Source of the DNA: Sipunculus nudus
Taxonomy: Eukaryota; Annelida; Sipuncula; Golfingiida; Sipunculidae
NCBI GenBank assembly: GCA_026874595.1
Contig: CM049316.1
Location: 24,577,839 to 24,641,838, forward strand
Length of the DNA stretch: 64,000 nucleotides
Reading direction: 5' to 3'
Part shown: positions 48,791 through 62,704 of the stretch, in pieces
Position numbering within the stretch: position 1 is the stretch's first letter
How the letters are laid out: each line of letters opens with the position of its first letter
Position numbers and translations under genes: made by a program
Notes under the pieces: model-generated
Seen by the model: the letters and a program-made list of their open reading frames with translations, nothing else
Database searches by the model: none
What the model was told of the DNA's origin: nothing

Positions 48791-49794
48791 ATCACTCATA
48801 AGGGTACCACATGTGCATTCATGATGACATACTGTATTAAACGTTGCACTTCCTGATATCGCTCAAGTCCATGTGATATGTGTGTACGTTTTGCCTGCAT
48901 GCTTCGTGTGCCAGACTGTTATCAATTAATAAATAAAATATCAAAGTACGACCATAATTTGCTTTTTATAAATAAAACTGTTTAAATAGTACCATATAAT
49001 CAGATGGGCTAGCATTAAACCTGTACTGCCAAAGTTTTTCTTCCAAGAAAATTTTCTTAGTGCCACGCCTCCTTTTCTTTGGTTGGTGTGTACGCGTGTG
49101 TGTGTGTGGGGGGGGGGGGGGGCGGAGTTTTTTAAACAGATGTAGGCATGTGAGAAAATGCCAAAGTTTTGAGCCGAATGCACATATATTATTATGTGAT
49201 ATTTAGATACAACAAAATATTAATTATGATTTTCATTTTGTTTTTATTATTGCACTGGATTAAATTTTTATGTATTTTAACAACAAATTATTATTCAAAT
49301 GTGGTTCCTTTACTGCTAAATGTGACATGTGTAACATCCTGATTACCTTAAATGTTTAAAGACAAATTCATTAAAACAATACATTAACTGAAAATATAAA
49401 AATAATGCAGTTCAATCATAGATAGTATATATGCTTTTCCACCTTCTGATATAAAGATACATGCAATCAGCAATAATCAGTATGACCCAATATATAAGCA
49501 TTGTGTTCAACAAATAGCATGTGTTTATTAAAAAAACCCATTAAATCAGAGAAAACCCTGTTATGTTATAGTCATGCTGAGTTCATAAATAAACTTTCCC
49601 AGATTTATTTCATTGTTTTATCATTGCAAGCATTTCATGAATACATTCTATTGATATCCCTATTTTTAACAAGACATGATAATCATACAATATAACCATA
49701 TCCTATTTATGTTCTGTAATGCATTTGAACTTTAATATCATCTCTTACAGAATTAAAGGTCTTAAACTCTGAATGAGTTTTAATAAATCTGCTG
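48791..49794. other. No gene seen
   Basis: AT-rich, with a GT run followed by G12 at about 49097-49122. Confidence 0.4.
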
Positions 49795-50460
49795 GCAGAA
49801 CATGGCAGTGTTGTAGAATTCCAGTCTGGACTTGGACTCTAGTTCAGACTCAAGTTCACTTTTTAAGGACTCTGACTTGGACGCGAGGGTCCTGAACTTG
49901 GACATCTACTTAGACTCGCAGGTATAAGGACTCAAGAAATCAGCCAGAGTCCATCTCAAGCAGAAGCGGATTGAGGGGGGTCCTGAGGTCATATGCTGCA
50001 ACCTTTTTTCAGGGTTTCAGACAACATTTTGTGGCCTGGATCCCCCTTTTATCAGGCCTCGGGACCTTATTTTGACTGTTGAGTCCAATAAAAAAGAAAA
50101 CTCACATATAATGTTCAGATTGTGCACATGGGTTAACTACTAATTGAATATTATAAAAAAATAAGACAAAACATACCAAGATTTAGCTCTGTATCAGGAG
50201 TTAAATCTAATTAAACATTTAAATAAAGCACACTTGAAAATTAATTAATTTGCATGATTATCTCAAATATCCTTTTCCAAGTTCTTTTAATAAGAAAATT
50301 TGTGTTAAACTTGGACTCTGCATGTACCAAATGACTCAGACTTGAAGAAGGTGGACTTGGACGTAAACCTTAAGGACTCAGATTTGGAATTGGACTCGAG
50401 TGACCTGGACTCTGACTTGCACTTGGACTTGGATGGGTTGGACTCAACTACATCACTGGA
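49795..50460. repeat. GGACTTGGACTC-type degenerate minisatellite, interrupted
   Basis: Imperfect GACTTGGACTC/GACTCTGACTTGG units occupy 49820-49945 and 50310-50455. About 360 bp of unrelated sequence lies between them, with inverted CCTGAGGTC / GGCCTCGGGACC-like motifs. It may be one repeat split by an insertion. Confidence 0.5.
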
Positions 50461-53087
50461 CCATGAACCCTCATGGTAGGGAATGCAAATAATCTTTCCT
50501 TTAAGATCAACTTTTCAGTATATATCAAAAGAATACAGAATTACACAAGACTGAAGCAGTCAGATCTAAGGCAACAGCCTGGCATGTGACAGCTTATCTA
50601 CTTATTACTTTATATCAGGTGCTTGATTTGAGAAAAAAAACTTATGTTTTTATGGTTAAAACACAAAATTGTGTGAAATATAATGTAAAGTTACATAGAC
50701 CTGGTATGGACTCTTTGTTTTTAGGCAAGTCTGGTCTTTATTATTGGTATCTCCTTTACTTTGATTTCCTATATTTGAATTAGTATTTTTGTTCGACCTA
50801 GTGGACTTTCATAAGTATATATTTTACCATAGAAGAAGATCTGTGCTTGTATCCATGTTTTATTAAGGATTTGTTATATGTATTAACATTATATAGATAT
50901 CTAAATACAATGTAGTTATTCACATGACATGAATAGAATGATCATATGTCTGTGTGTCTGCATGCATAGTATTTGACCACTGTCTCATTCAAATTTACAG
51001 TCATATACACGTAATTGGTACCATGTAAATGCTGTCCTTAAACAATTTTCTCCTTTATGTAAATTTATCTTAATTGCTTTTTTCCTACAAAAATACAGGA
51101 CTTTTTATTTCCACATGTTGTGGGTTAAGTAAGAATTTGATTTTTTTTTTCACATGAAATCCACATTGAAAATTTATTAGTTTGCAAATCAAGGTTTATA
51201 GGTTTCTGCTTTAACTTTCACCTCCAAAATGCAAGTAATTTATTAATGCAGCAGACCTTTACCTTAATATATGAATCACATAGACTAACACGGAGCATGT
51301 ATTCACCTATTTTTCATCCAATCTACCCCTAAGCATACACCCCTATAGAGACAGTGGGCTTTATTTTGTCATGGACATAAGGGTTCTTCTTCAGTATCTT
51401 ACTGGAACTAAAACTTTAAATTTTAGAACTGCACCAGTCCCACAATTACTAGTAGTACAACAGCATGTTCTTTATTTACAGCTGAACATAATATAGTGAT
51501 CAGCTGTTGAGATGTACCCGGCTATATATGGGAGCATGTCAGTTGCAAAATAAAACCCAGTTTGAGTTACCGGTAAACAGTTTTAACAAGGTATTCCTCA
51601 GAATTGGTTTTACCACTAATTTCTATTATTCAGAGTGATGTGCTTTGTACATGCAACCCAACATTAGTTAAAGTGCAAGTTGCAAATGGGTGTAAATAGC
51701 TTCCTTTAGACAGGGATGATGTGGTCAGAGCCACTTGGCTTAGCTACCTATGTTCACAAAATGTGTGCTTAACTTCTTTTGACCAATTCAAAAGAAGCTA
51801 ATCTTTAAAAAAATATTTTAATATGCTGGGCAAAACTCTGGAGTACATAATGGTTAATCCTGGATAAAATACTTTTAACCCAGGTTTTACCCACTGGATT
51901 GGGTAAAATAGGTTTTACCTTGGTCAAATAGCAACCCTGAATGTACTACTGCTTATTGTCCATAAATCAAATATGGAGTGTCAGGTGACTTTCCTTTTCA
52001 AACAATAATCCCCACTACACCATGTATATGTATATTTTATATCCTTAGGTATCACCTAGAGATCAAAACTATCAAAAGGACATGGATATTACTGTGAATG
52101 CAATAAATTAAATTAAGTGAGCCTTTCAATGCTGGTTGACTGGCTTTGATTCAGTGAATTATTTGATGCATTGTTACATGCAGCTCTTATATATACTGAT
52201 AGTCATATGTGAGAGAGAACATGTGGACAAATGTTAATGGAAGCAATGAAAGGTACTGACACTAGGTTGAACCTCAACTGATCTTTAATACTGAACATAT
52301 ATCATAAACATTACTAATATATTGCATTTCCCATCAAGAAACATATATGACCAAAAAGAATAAACAGAAATGATGCAACAGTGAATGCAATTTTATCAAG
52401 CACATGCTAATAAATCTTTAGCATTATAGCCTTTAATCGATGACATTATGCCTACACATGTTAAACTGCAGTGCAACATTCCATATCTGAGCACACCTCT
52501 ATATCCAACTGGAGATGATCAAATACACACAAGCTAGTAATACACAGGGTAGCTGGTATTTTTTACAAAGATGTAACTGAACTGCGAGCATTAATGCCAT
52601 ATCTTTTCACATTAAAATTTAAGACATATTATCCTTTTAAGATATCTATTACTCATACTTTTGGTCCTCAGACTTAATTGTCCCTGAGTTAAAATGTTAT
52701 TCATAGTGGACCAGTCACAACTGGCATCTGTTTGACTTTTTTTAACCATTGAAAATCCAATTTAACCTTAAACAAAGGTCTCCCCCTTCATAAAACACAG
52801 TTGGGCAAACTCAAACTTTGTCAATTAATTTTATTTGCTGCAAACAAGTTCCATCATTTCTCTTTTAAAGTAACATGTCTTCATTTTTATTCAAGTTGAA
52901 GTATATTTATCTATCAAACGCCCTCTTTTCATTGATAAATCAGAAGTACTGCACATATTTATATGACAAATATATATTTTAATTTTGAATAATTTGTTAT
53001 AAGGTTATGGCATGATACTTGGAATGTATATTATACAATGTATGACATATGAGTTAAAATATATGAATCTTTGTGCTGAATGTATAT

Positions 53088-53092
<5 letters not shown>
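50461..53092. other. No gene seen
   Basis: AT-rich sequence with no supported exon on either strand. It could be intron or 3' sequence of a minus-strand gene starting near 53.6 kb. Confidence 0.3.

Positions 53093-53162
<70 letters not shown>
53093..53162. repeat. (TA)n microsatellite
   Basis: The longest TA run in the window, about 70 bp. Confidence 0.95.
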
Positions 53163-53167
<5 letters not shown>

Positions 53168-53396
53168 CTAAGGCCCAGTAAAGTAACAACCGTTGAATAT
53201 ATTTATTAAGAACATGACACTATAAAAAATATATACAGGTATAATATAAAAAAAGGATTATGCTTGAAATCTAATATGATTTGGGGTAAAATATGATAAA
53301 TTTTGCTCTTTCTAAGTGCTTGGTTTTGGGAGAATGTTGTCCCACAAATTTTTGACAAACCTCAGGCAATGGGCAGTTTTCAGAAAAAAAACACAT

Positions 53397-53760
53397 CAAG
53401 ACTTACCCTGACGACAAGCTTTGAGCTGAGGGGCACATCGACCTTCTGTATAGCCTTAGGTTTGACATGTATGCATATCCCACTTCGTGTCCTTTGCCCA
53501 TAAAACTGACATTATGCTTCCGTAATAATTAGCAGTTGTATTTACAATAAGTGTCTATTGTTCCCTCATCATGAAGCCCGATAGTAAAAAGATCCCGATG
53601 AAGTACTCGTCAGCTGACAGCCAGCACCATGTGCGCTTGTTTATTGACAGAGCCAAGCAGGGGCTTTCCCGGGATTGGCCAATGAGAAAATTGAGTAAAT
53701 CTGGCCAATCAGCGAAAGCCTTTTATTCCCCATCCACAGGCTCAATCGGAGCCTGTGGAA
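53397..53760 (-). promoter_or_regulatory. Candidate CCAAT promoter and first exon of a minus-strand gene
   Basis: Two closely spaced CCAAT boxes (GATTGGCCAATGAG near 53674 and GGCCAATCAGCG near 53702) lie in a GC-richer island. About 280 bases downstream on minus is a near-consensus donor, GTAAGT after CGTCAGG (intron from about 53396). Between them an ATG opens MGKGHEVGYAYM. No downstream exon was identified. Confidence 0.3.
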
Positions 53761-54833
53761 GAGGCTATATGACATGGCCGGGCTGAAGGGTGTAACCCTC
53801 AAACTAACAGAAGGCCATTAATATGTGGCTTTGATAATTGGATTATAAAGGATATTAGATTTTTAATCATGCAAAGATAATGTTATATCTGCGGAGGATA
53901 AATTTTGACACAATATCCTGTGCCTTTTCCACAGTTTGCTCCAGGAGGTGCTGCCATCTTCAGATTGAGATAGAACTAGGCTCATAGTTCTCAAACGAGG
54001 CACATGAGGCGCCATGTTCTCCACATTTGTAAAGAGAGTTCAGTTTGGTCTCTCAGACCAATGTGCCGGAACTGTCAATATGTGGTCAGGAATGCATGCA
54101 TAACATAACTCACGGATTCATGAAAGGAATCTCATGACATTTCCAAGGCATTTCGGGAATGGGCCAATGATTTAAAGTTGTTGATGTGGATCCGGCACAT
54201 GACCTGGATACAGGAATGTCACAAAGGTACAGTAACTTATGCACGAAAGAACCTTGAATGTGGTCCGGATAAGTGAAAGGCGGAGGCTGGTGTTCAGGAG
54301 AATGCAGATTTCTGGTTAAAGAGGTTCGGGTCAGCCAGGCATCAATGCGGAGGGGAGGAGAGGGCTTAATTAACCCGTTTTCATCTAGACGTATTTAATA
54401 AAAGCCAAATGTGGTTGCAAACGCATGCAGTAGAGCCCATCGAGTTTTGGCAATAATACTAATTACAATAATTAAACGTCCTGTTAAATTAATGTTTCTC
54501 TAAAATTCATGAATAAAATATGCCAAAATACCTGTAATGTAAAAGTCGAGTTAGTCAACCCGCGACGTTCTAATGTTTGAGCAAAGGGTGAAAATTCATA
54601 TGTCAGGCCCATGTATATCTCTGATTAATATGTGAAATCGGAATTTTTTTGCATAAATGTGAGCAGATTTTAAAGAAAAACAATAGTCTAATTTCTTGCA
54701 AATATGTGTTGTCATTTCCCAGCACAATGCATGATGTACACAAATTACCAAATTAATTGTTTCACATGCTAATTATCTTATATACTGCATATATGTACAT
54801 TAAGCTTAACTTTAACTTTTAAAAAATAAACTT

Positions 54834-54950
54834 TTATTATTATCATTATTATTATTATTATTTATTATTATTATTATCATCATTATTATTTTATTTTTAT
54901 TATTGATATTATTTTTATTATTATTATTATTATTACCATCATTATTATTT
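54834..54950. repeat. (TTA)n microsatellite
   Basis: Interrupted TTA tract, homologous to 19013-19101. Confidence 0.9.
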
Positions 54951-55944
54951 TTTAAACATGAAGGTGAAGTAGAGAGTATGTTTTAGGCTGTTTTTTTTTT
55001 CGGTTAGGAACGAGTCATTTTCTTCACCAGTTTACGTCTGGGTTCTGCGTAGTCGACAAAAGATCTCTTTTTGGATATTGCGAAAGTTATCTGATAAAAT
55101 TGATGATTTCAGGCTTTTTTAAATTTACCCAAGGGCGTTGATTCGAAACTTAAGCAAGACGGACACGCAAGCAAAGCTATTTTAAAAGGAAAAAGAAAAA
55201 TGTTTAACTGTGAGTCGTCAAATATTGGACACAGCTGAAGTGATTGAATAAGGTGTTATTAATTCGTAGGATAGGGATATTAACTAGATCTAAGAACCTT
55301 CTTATTGGAACGAGCCATGTACGGAATCAGTGTCCATTATGTAGGGATGACTTTTAAAAAATTAATTTTCCTCTGGACTATTTCCATTTAATCGGGCTAC
55401 CTATAATTGCGTAGGAAGGTATTTAAATTTCCTTTCGTAAATATGTTCTTTTCGAAATTTTTTCCACTTATTTTTATTTTTTTTATCTTCTCCCCATGCA
55501 AAGTGGATAACCTAAACCTATCGCACAAGTTATCATGCAAGTTAAGTGAGGTAACCGTGCTTGTCTTTTGAGGTTAGAACAAGGATGGTACGTGCAAGCG
55601 GAATCACTCGGTCAGGTTCAAGCTCATGCACAAGTTCAGTATTTCGGCTCGTTACCTACCTGAACATTGGCCAGTGGTAAATCCTTCGTTCGCTTGGTCA
55701 TTTACGAAAACCGCTGCCAAAAAGCAGATTATTTGTGAGGAAATTGTCACAAGTTTTCGGGCTTCTTAGAGCTCATGTGCAGCATATATTGTATTTGATC
55801 AATAAGGTCAAATGGACAAAGTGGTTTGATAATGGCTCGACAGGTGGCAGCATGAAGTGTTTCACTGACTCCCACACACAAATATGGTGTATGAAAGAAC
55901 CTGTAAACCTTGTTTTGTCTAGATGGGAATTCATGTTATATACA

Positions 55945-55949
<5 letters not shown>

Positions 55950-56009
<60 letters not shown>
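55950..56009. repeat. (TA)n microsatellite
   Basis: Perfect TA run, homologous in position to 20092-20147. Confidence 0.95.
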
Positions 56010-56010
<1 letters not shown>

Positions 56011-58196
56011 TAAATTTTACAGCATTTGTGGAGGATTACCTTTGTTTTATTTGTATTTCTTTTGTGTTGGCGGATAATGGTTTTCACTGAAATTCCATTT
56101 TAAAAATGATGAAGCCATTACATGAAAGACAATTATATTCAGATATCTGCACCATTAGTATTATCTGAAGCAGATTGACATATTCGTCGAATTCCGTTAT
56201 CTTGAAAGTATTTTTTTTCAAATGCACAATATCATAGTGAAATAAATTACCTGCATCAAATGTGTGACAGGGCGCAAAGTATTAACTGCGTAATAAGACC
56301 ATTAGCCACAGACAGTTTTATCCTGGAAAAAAACGTGCATAATTTATCGCGCCTTTAATCAAAGAATGCAAATACCACAATGTAAATTAATCTAAATTGC
56401 TAATAATTGTTTAAAGTGAAGTTTCCCACGAGCCCTTTCCACACCTTTTCTTTGGATTCAAGTTCTATCTACCATGTAGGAGCTAGGCTTTTAAAAGTAA
56501 TAAAATTTGAACAGTCCGGGACGCTAAGGACAACATTTTGGCGCGTCATATGTGAATTAGGAGCGTCTCAGTGAGAGACGATCTGTGTCAGACTTTAAAG
56601 GGTTGTGTAAAATGATGTTCTTTTTATTTTTCTTCATTTTCGTATCATAAAAACATTACATGGTTAGATATTGTGTCCCATGTTAATATGATTATTTTAT
56701 AAGAGTGTAGGTGTCAGCATATATTAGATTTTTAACAATTGATAGGATTTTAAGGTAATTAGCAATGACCAGTGACTACTACTGAAGCCAGCTTTTATCA
56801 TTTTGGTATTAAAGCCCGAAATTTCATGCGTCCGCTGAGTAGCTTGGACACCCAGAACCGAGGGTACGAATGAGAATTCGAGCGTCACAGACGCTTACCC
56901 CCGGCCCGGCGTATCTGGCAGCCCTGGATTGTCGTGTACATTTCAGCTGTTTATGTTATGTCGTTTAACTGTACAACTCTCGAATTTAGTTTATATATAG
57001 TAATCCAGTCCTAGGCCAATCCTGGCCAATGTTTCATTTTTTTTGCCGTGAATACACGACTTAGTAGGCATTTATATTGAACTGATAAGCCTACTTGAGT
57101 CGTGACACAAGTCATACTATATTGCATTGATACCGTTGTACACAACCGCTATTCTTAACATTACACTAAAAGTGACATATTAACACAAAGAAATACATAT
57201 GTGAACGAACAAAGTGAAAATCAGTAAGTCATTTCCTGTGTCGGGTTAAAGTTTGTTATCGTCAAGTGATACGTACGAGCCATGATTGTTTCATACGGCC
57301 AGTGATTAACAAACATGCAGGATGATTTACCGATATGTTGAGATACAACGGATTTTTTCTAGTACATGGTAGGTGTTGTTAGAAAGTATACAAGCAAGAC
57401 AAACGATTGTCAGGTTTATTTTAAGTGAAAGCGTACCTTTAGGCGAACCATTTCCTTCTTCATCGATTTCCCTCGTGCCTGCTACTAAAATATTTGTTGT
57501 TCATCTCTCTTTTTCTTTGATACATCTGCTTTTTTTAAAATCAAAAGCCCCTCCCATTTCTTATATCATAGCATTAGAATGATTTATTTAGATCTGCCAG
57601 TAAAGCAGATCGTTAACGTCACAGCAAACTCTAAACTAGCCGAGACAAAACGACTCAGTAGGCATTTATATTGGGATGGTAAGCCTACTTGAGTCGTGAT
57701 TCAAGCCATACGGGGGAATTTACTGCAACGATCGTGTATTGTGTTGCATTAATGTCGTGGTGAACAGCCGATTTATCTTACAAGACTGAAACTCTGTCTC
57801 TATGGTAACGAGTCATTCCCTGTAACGCGTACAAGTGGGCTGAGTTAAGTAACCCAAGCGAGCCGTGCTTGTATTCATGCGGTCAGAAGTTCAACAAAGA
57901 TGCGGAGGACTTTAGCAAAATGCTGAGTTAAATCGGATTTTTTCTCGTTCATGATAGGAGTTGTTATAAAGCACACTAAAAAGGCTAAAGATTGGTCTGG
58001 TTTATGTCAAGTGACAACGGACGAGTAGGTATAAGGAGGTGTTGTCAGAAATGACGAAAATATTTGCATCCACATAGAGAGTTAAAGTGCGTTCCTCCCT
58101 GAAGGATGTAACGGCACTCTCACAGTCATGCAGTGCGCTGGTCGTATACTATCTAATGTCAGAGGGCCGAAATGGCGCCAACTCCAAACATGACAT

Positions 58197-59064
58197 TGTT
58201 ACAGATGTTTCTTTTATTGTCTGTAGCAGTCTTGCATGTGTCTGTGTAGCGCTAGCATTGTCCGTTGCTATGGGAGACGCGCGAGCCGGCCCGGCCCGTG
58301 TGTGGGGTCTGACGTGTAGAAACACAGCGCTCATGCTGACCTGGAACTTTCTGGGCTGGTCGCGCTGTATGAGCGCGTGTCTTGTAATGTTCTTTGGGCC
58401 TGTGTATTATGTATTGTTGAGTTCTTTCGATTGTTCATGAAATAGAAGTTTCTAGAATTTTCGGATGAAAAGTTGTAAATAGGGGCTGTGTTTTAGAGCC
58501 GGAGAGGAGAGGAGAGAGAAATATTCAAGCGGACAAGGAAGAGTGTGAGTCAGTTTTGGACCTTTCCGATAATTGTAGTAGTGTCAGGGATTCTACGAAC
58601 TCTATGCAGATTTAGTGCGGTCTGTCTCCAGTTCGCTTTCGGGATTAATACAAGGACTTCACTTTGGATTACAGCAGATTGATTTTGTGATTGAATTTGA
58701 CTACTATTCTCTGAGAAGATTTAAGTGAACTGTTCATCTAGATTATACGTTTTAAATGACTTTTTGTCGCTGTGACAGTGGTGGTATCCAGGTACTGTAC
58801 GCTTTATTTATTAAACTGTGTAACTGCATTGAATTACTGTTAAACTGTTGTTATACTGTGTAATTGTATTGCTTTAGTGTATTGTAATGTTAGGATTGTT
58901 TTAAGAATAATTTATAATTATTTGTTAGAAAAAAAACCACTGACTTCTTTATTCATTTCCCTAGACATTTCACGCTGACTAGTGTTACTGAATCTGATTT
59001 CTATTTATCTCCGTAACAAAATGTATGCTCCTCACGACTACGTGATCTATTGTTAAGGTTCCGT

Positions 59065-59068
<4 letters not shown>
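58197..59068. mobile_element. Possible solo LTR
   Basis: An ~870-bp block present only in copy B starts TGTTAC and ends GTAACA, a 6-bp inverted pair with TG...CA ends. It replaces the CA/TA microsatellite interval seen in copy A. No clean target-site duplication could be read, because the right side runs straight into a TA repeat. Confidence 0.4.

Positions 59069-59116
<48 letters not shown>
59069..59116. repeat. (TA)n microsatellite
   Basis: TA run immediately after the LTR-like block. Confidence 0.9.
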
Positions 59117-59121
<5 letters not shown>

Positions 59122-60646
59122 CATGGGGAATCGATGTATCAGTGATATATTTTCAGGTTATAGAAAATTATGTCTGTGGTGTTACAGATATTTGGCTTGA
59201 GCAGTTGGTGGCCAGTGTATAATCAGAAATTAACTAAAAACATGTGTATCACGTGATCGTGTGATTTTCTGCTGTTTTAAGACGCGCCGCGCCTACTAAT
59301 TGAGAAAGAGGTTAAAGGTTAAAATAGTGTTCATGCTATGGGAACAGCTGCCGGATAGTTGTGTATATAATAATGACTTGAACATATATTTTGACACGAG
59401 CACAATCTTCCCCAGAGGTTGTCTTGGGGTATCTTGAGGGCTTAATTTCTTGGTTGACACAGTTCATTTCCTTAACAGAAGTGTACGCATGTCAGTGTAG
59501 GCTCGAGGTTAGGGGACAGGGGAGCTAAACTTATACGAACATCTTAACTATTTTTTTACAATACTTTGGGAAATTGAGCAAAATTTACTTATATATACAT
59601 AAAACCAAAATATTATCTCCATGGTATACGTGGCGGGCATGAAGAATGATATTTTTGTTAAGGGTTTTCATGTAAGAGGAAGATGGGGGTTTACCCGGAA
59701 GGGGTGGCAGGTGTTGGGGGGGGGGGGGGTCTTCTTCTCCGGGGAATGTAGTCATTTGGGAGAAACTTGAGGATTATCTCCCTTACATTCACCCTCACAT
59801 TCACCATTTAAAAATCGATAACAGTTGACTAATGAATTACCATAATTTTAGATGCTTATTCATGCTTATTCATATTCGACTTCATGACTTCAGAGCTTAA
59901 TTTTGATTTTAAATTTATTTATCTTGTGTACCTATAGTACTTGTTCACCAGAAAGGTATTCGCATTGTGGATGATCATTGCGCATTTATTTGCGACATTC
60001 ATATAATACACATCCCTGGGCTTCCATACACTTAAAATCGGAACCCAGTCCGTAATATAGCATACGTAGTCTATCCGTAATAGGCTTACAATTTAGATTA
60101 TATATCACTGACCTAACCGCAAAGTCATTATACGTCATTTACTGAGGAAGTAACTGAGTCAAAATATTATCTTTATTTATTTCATTATCTAATTCGGTGG
60201 AAACTTCCCTAAGTAAGTACACTTCCCGAGATAGAGGCAATTTAAGCTTCAATTTTAGGTAAAGGTGTTATAGATAATGTGCTGCGGAAGGAGCCTACTA
60301 AGGAGTTTATTGTCATGGTCAAAGGGTCGACACCGAAAGGCGCTGCTTTCCGCCAATTACCGCCCGGGCTAATATCCGAATGCCGACATATTTATCGGAC
60401 TCCCATCGACGTGATGAACCCACCTCCACTAAGGATCAAGTCCGGTGGTGGCTTTTAAATTGGCAGGACTTGGATAAATCCTCTGCGTGGAGAAGGCTGA
60501 ATACCGTAGTGTGGATAGAGCAAGTAACTACAAGGCACAGTTGAGGATTTGTTCGAGCATTAGAAACGTGAAAGAAAGAAGCCGAGACAACTTGCAATCA
60601 GTTCCTAAAACCGGTGACAATTTATCTTCATTCAAGTGGGTGTGAG

Positions 60647-60671
60647 GTGGTGGGGGGGGGGGGGGGGGGGG
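60647..60671. repeat. Poly-G tract
   Basis: A run of about 20 G broken once by T. The corresponding copy A tract is near 24158-24170. Confidence 0.85.
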
Positions 60672-60850
60672 TGGACTCATATGGATAAAATAGAATACGT
60701 TATACTGTTAAATAAATAAACGTTATATTGATAAAACAAAGTATCGAAATTACCACATTTATAAAAGTCGGGTTCAGTTGATTAATACATTAACTGTAGA
60801 ATATGTATTTACACTGTAATATAAAAAAACAGCATATTGTTGCGCATCCA

Positions 60851-60854
<4 letters not shown>

Positions 60855-60900
<46 letters not shown>

Positions 60901-60903
60901 CAT
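60855..60903. repeat. (CA)n(TA)n microsatellite
   Basis: A CA run passes into a TA run. Confidence 0.95.
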
Positions 60904-61566
60904 ATATCATGTTCACCTCATCTTGGCTTGAATGGCTGGGTCGTTTTACATAGGGTCCCATCAAGATAACATGACGGGATCATAATCTGGAGCTTTTCAA
61001 GCCAATAGGAACTGAAGTATAAGGGAGGATGGGTGATTATTCGTATGATTCCTGGTGTGGAAAAAAAATAATACAAACAGTCGTGAGACAATTTTACCAT
61101 GGATCCATTGAATACTTAACATACAACACAAGTATAAAAAAAATCTTTGGTCGCATAAATCACCTGCATAAATGAACTAGAATTAGGAAGAACTCTCAGT
61201 TTGTATCCAGTGCTACTTTCGTAAGCGATATGACATTATACATATAAAGCACTAATGATTTACCCAATTGATTAACCTACAAAGTTGAGTATTTTTTTTA
61301 TTTTTGTTCCTCAGAAAATTATCAAAGTTGCCACAAGCAAAACAAGTCCCTCATCATCGGCGATCATTAATAGTGATAATAGTAATTCCAACAATAGCAG
61401 CTAATACAAGAGTATCTAATACATATGAAAATAAGCCCTCTAAAATATCACATTTACATATATATATATATAACAGAGTTAATTTCACCAACACTCAGTG
61501 CGTTTGCATATGCCTCTACACAGAAACGTTTATTTCATATTCTATGCACTCTAGTCTCTTCCAATG

Positions 61567-61700
61567 TAGGGTGGCCACTGAGATTTTGCAATATTTTTAT
61601 AAACTGCAGATTAATGCCAGACGGACTGAGATTTTGCAATATTTTTATAAACTGCAGATTAATGCCAGACGGTATGCTGCAATGAATGAATGTGCCTAAT
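61567..61700 (+). mobile_element. Fragment related to the two-gene transposon's arm, with a 48-bp tandem duplication
   Basis: TAGGGTGGCCACTGAGATTT and the following CAATATTTTTATAAA resemble the left arm at 12-48. A 48-bp unit from 61577 is repeated exactly at 61625. It is followed by GGTATGCTGCAATG and GCCTAATTAACTG, as at 6032-6078. It is probably the end of a non-autonomous relative, present in copy B only. Confidence 0.55.
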
Positions 61701-62275
61701 TAACTGTAATTAAATAAAAATCAAACCTGGCAAAATCCACTGAATATTACCACTTTACACAAAACTGAAATTCTTCTATAAACCTTCTATAAAAGGTTTG
61801 CTGAATTCTATCCAGAAAGATTGTATACAGTTGCATGTAAATAATCTTTGTTCCATTTTGTCAATTTCTACTTTACGATTACCACAGTATGGATTTTTCC
61901 CAAATACTCTTTTCGCTCAGTTTGGTTTTGAAATGAACTGCTGTATACCACAACTTGACCGAAAATATACATTGGTTGGAAGACTTAAGATGGGGTTTAA
62001 TAATAAAGTATGATAAGTATGAAATGAATAGGGTAACAATTTAACACGCTAAATAAAGTGACTGATCCATAGGAGGAAAAATGAATTACTCGGCATTTTG
62101 AGAAGTGTGCTTTGAAGGATTACTTGCTAGAAAGTACATCTCGCATATCTCAAACCCTTTTTTGATTATATATATTGTATGAATATGTGATCAAATAATG
62201 CACAAGTTGCCAATTGGTTATAATGCTCAGCTGATCCTGAAAAACTACTGATGGCAATAGCACATACACGCATAA

Positions 62276-62278
<3 letters not shown>

Positions 62279-62306
<28 letters not shown>
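62279..62306. repeat. (TA)n microsatellite
   Basis: Short TA run. Confidence 0.9.
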
Positions 62307-62310
<4 letters not shown>

Positions 62311-62489
62311 TATATCAGAGTGACCCATTTTACACTTATTTAGAGAACGATGATATATGAACTGTTACTCGGAATATACAGGTCCAGTTCTGTTTAAACT
62401 GTGTATGCTGATACATTAATATAAGACACATTTTGTTCAATTTACAAATCAATTAAATATTTTTTTCTACTCTCTTTACTCTCATGGGA

Positions 62490-62672
62490 ATCAGCCAGGT
62501 ACCCAAAGCCATGTTTTTGTCCCATAGCTCGAACATGTCAGTCACCATGAAAAAAAAAATAGAGTTTGTAAAGAAAATTGGTCAGCGCCTTCCTATACAT
62601 TAAGTCTGAAGTTTCTAGGTTCAGCCAAAGAGTCACGCTATAACTTAGTTGACTTTTGTCACCTGAGCTACA
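62490..62672 (+). mobile_element. Pearl-like 3' end next to copy B stop codon
   Basis: It is equivalent to 27330-27550, ending GACTTTTGTCACCTGAGCTA about 30 bases before the gene's stop. Its presence in both duplicates means it was there before the duplication. Confidence 0.5.
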
Positions 62673-62704
62673 AACTGACGCAGATGCAGCAATCTAAATG
62701 TAAA

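Noticed and set aside
58087-58440. A 117-residue frame with hydrophobic stretches
   Set aside because: It crosses the edge of the LTR-like insertion and has no counterpart in copy A.
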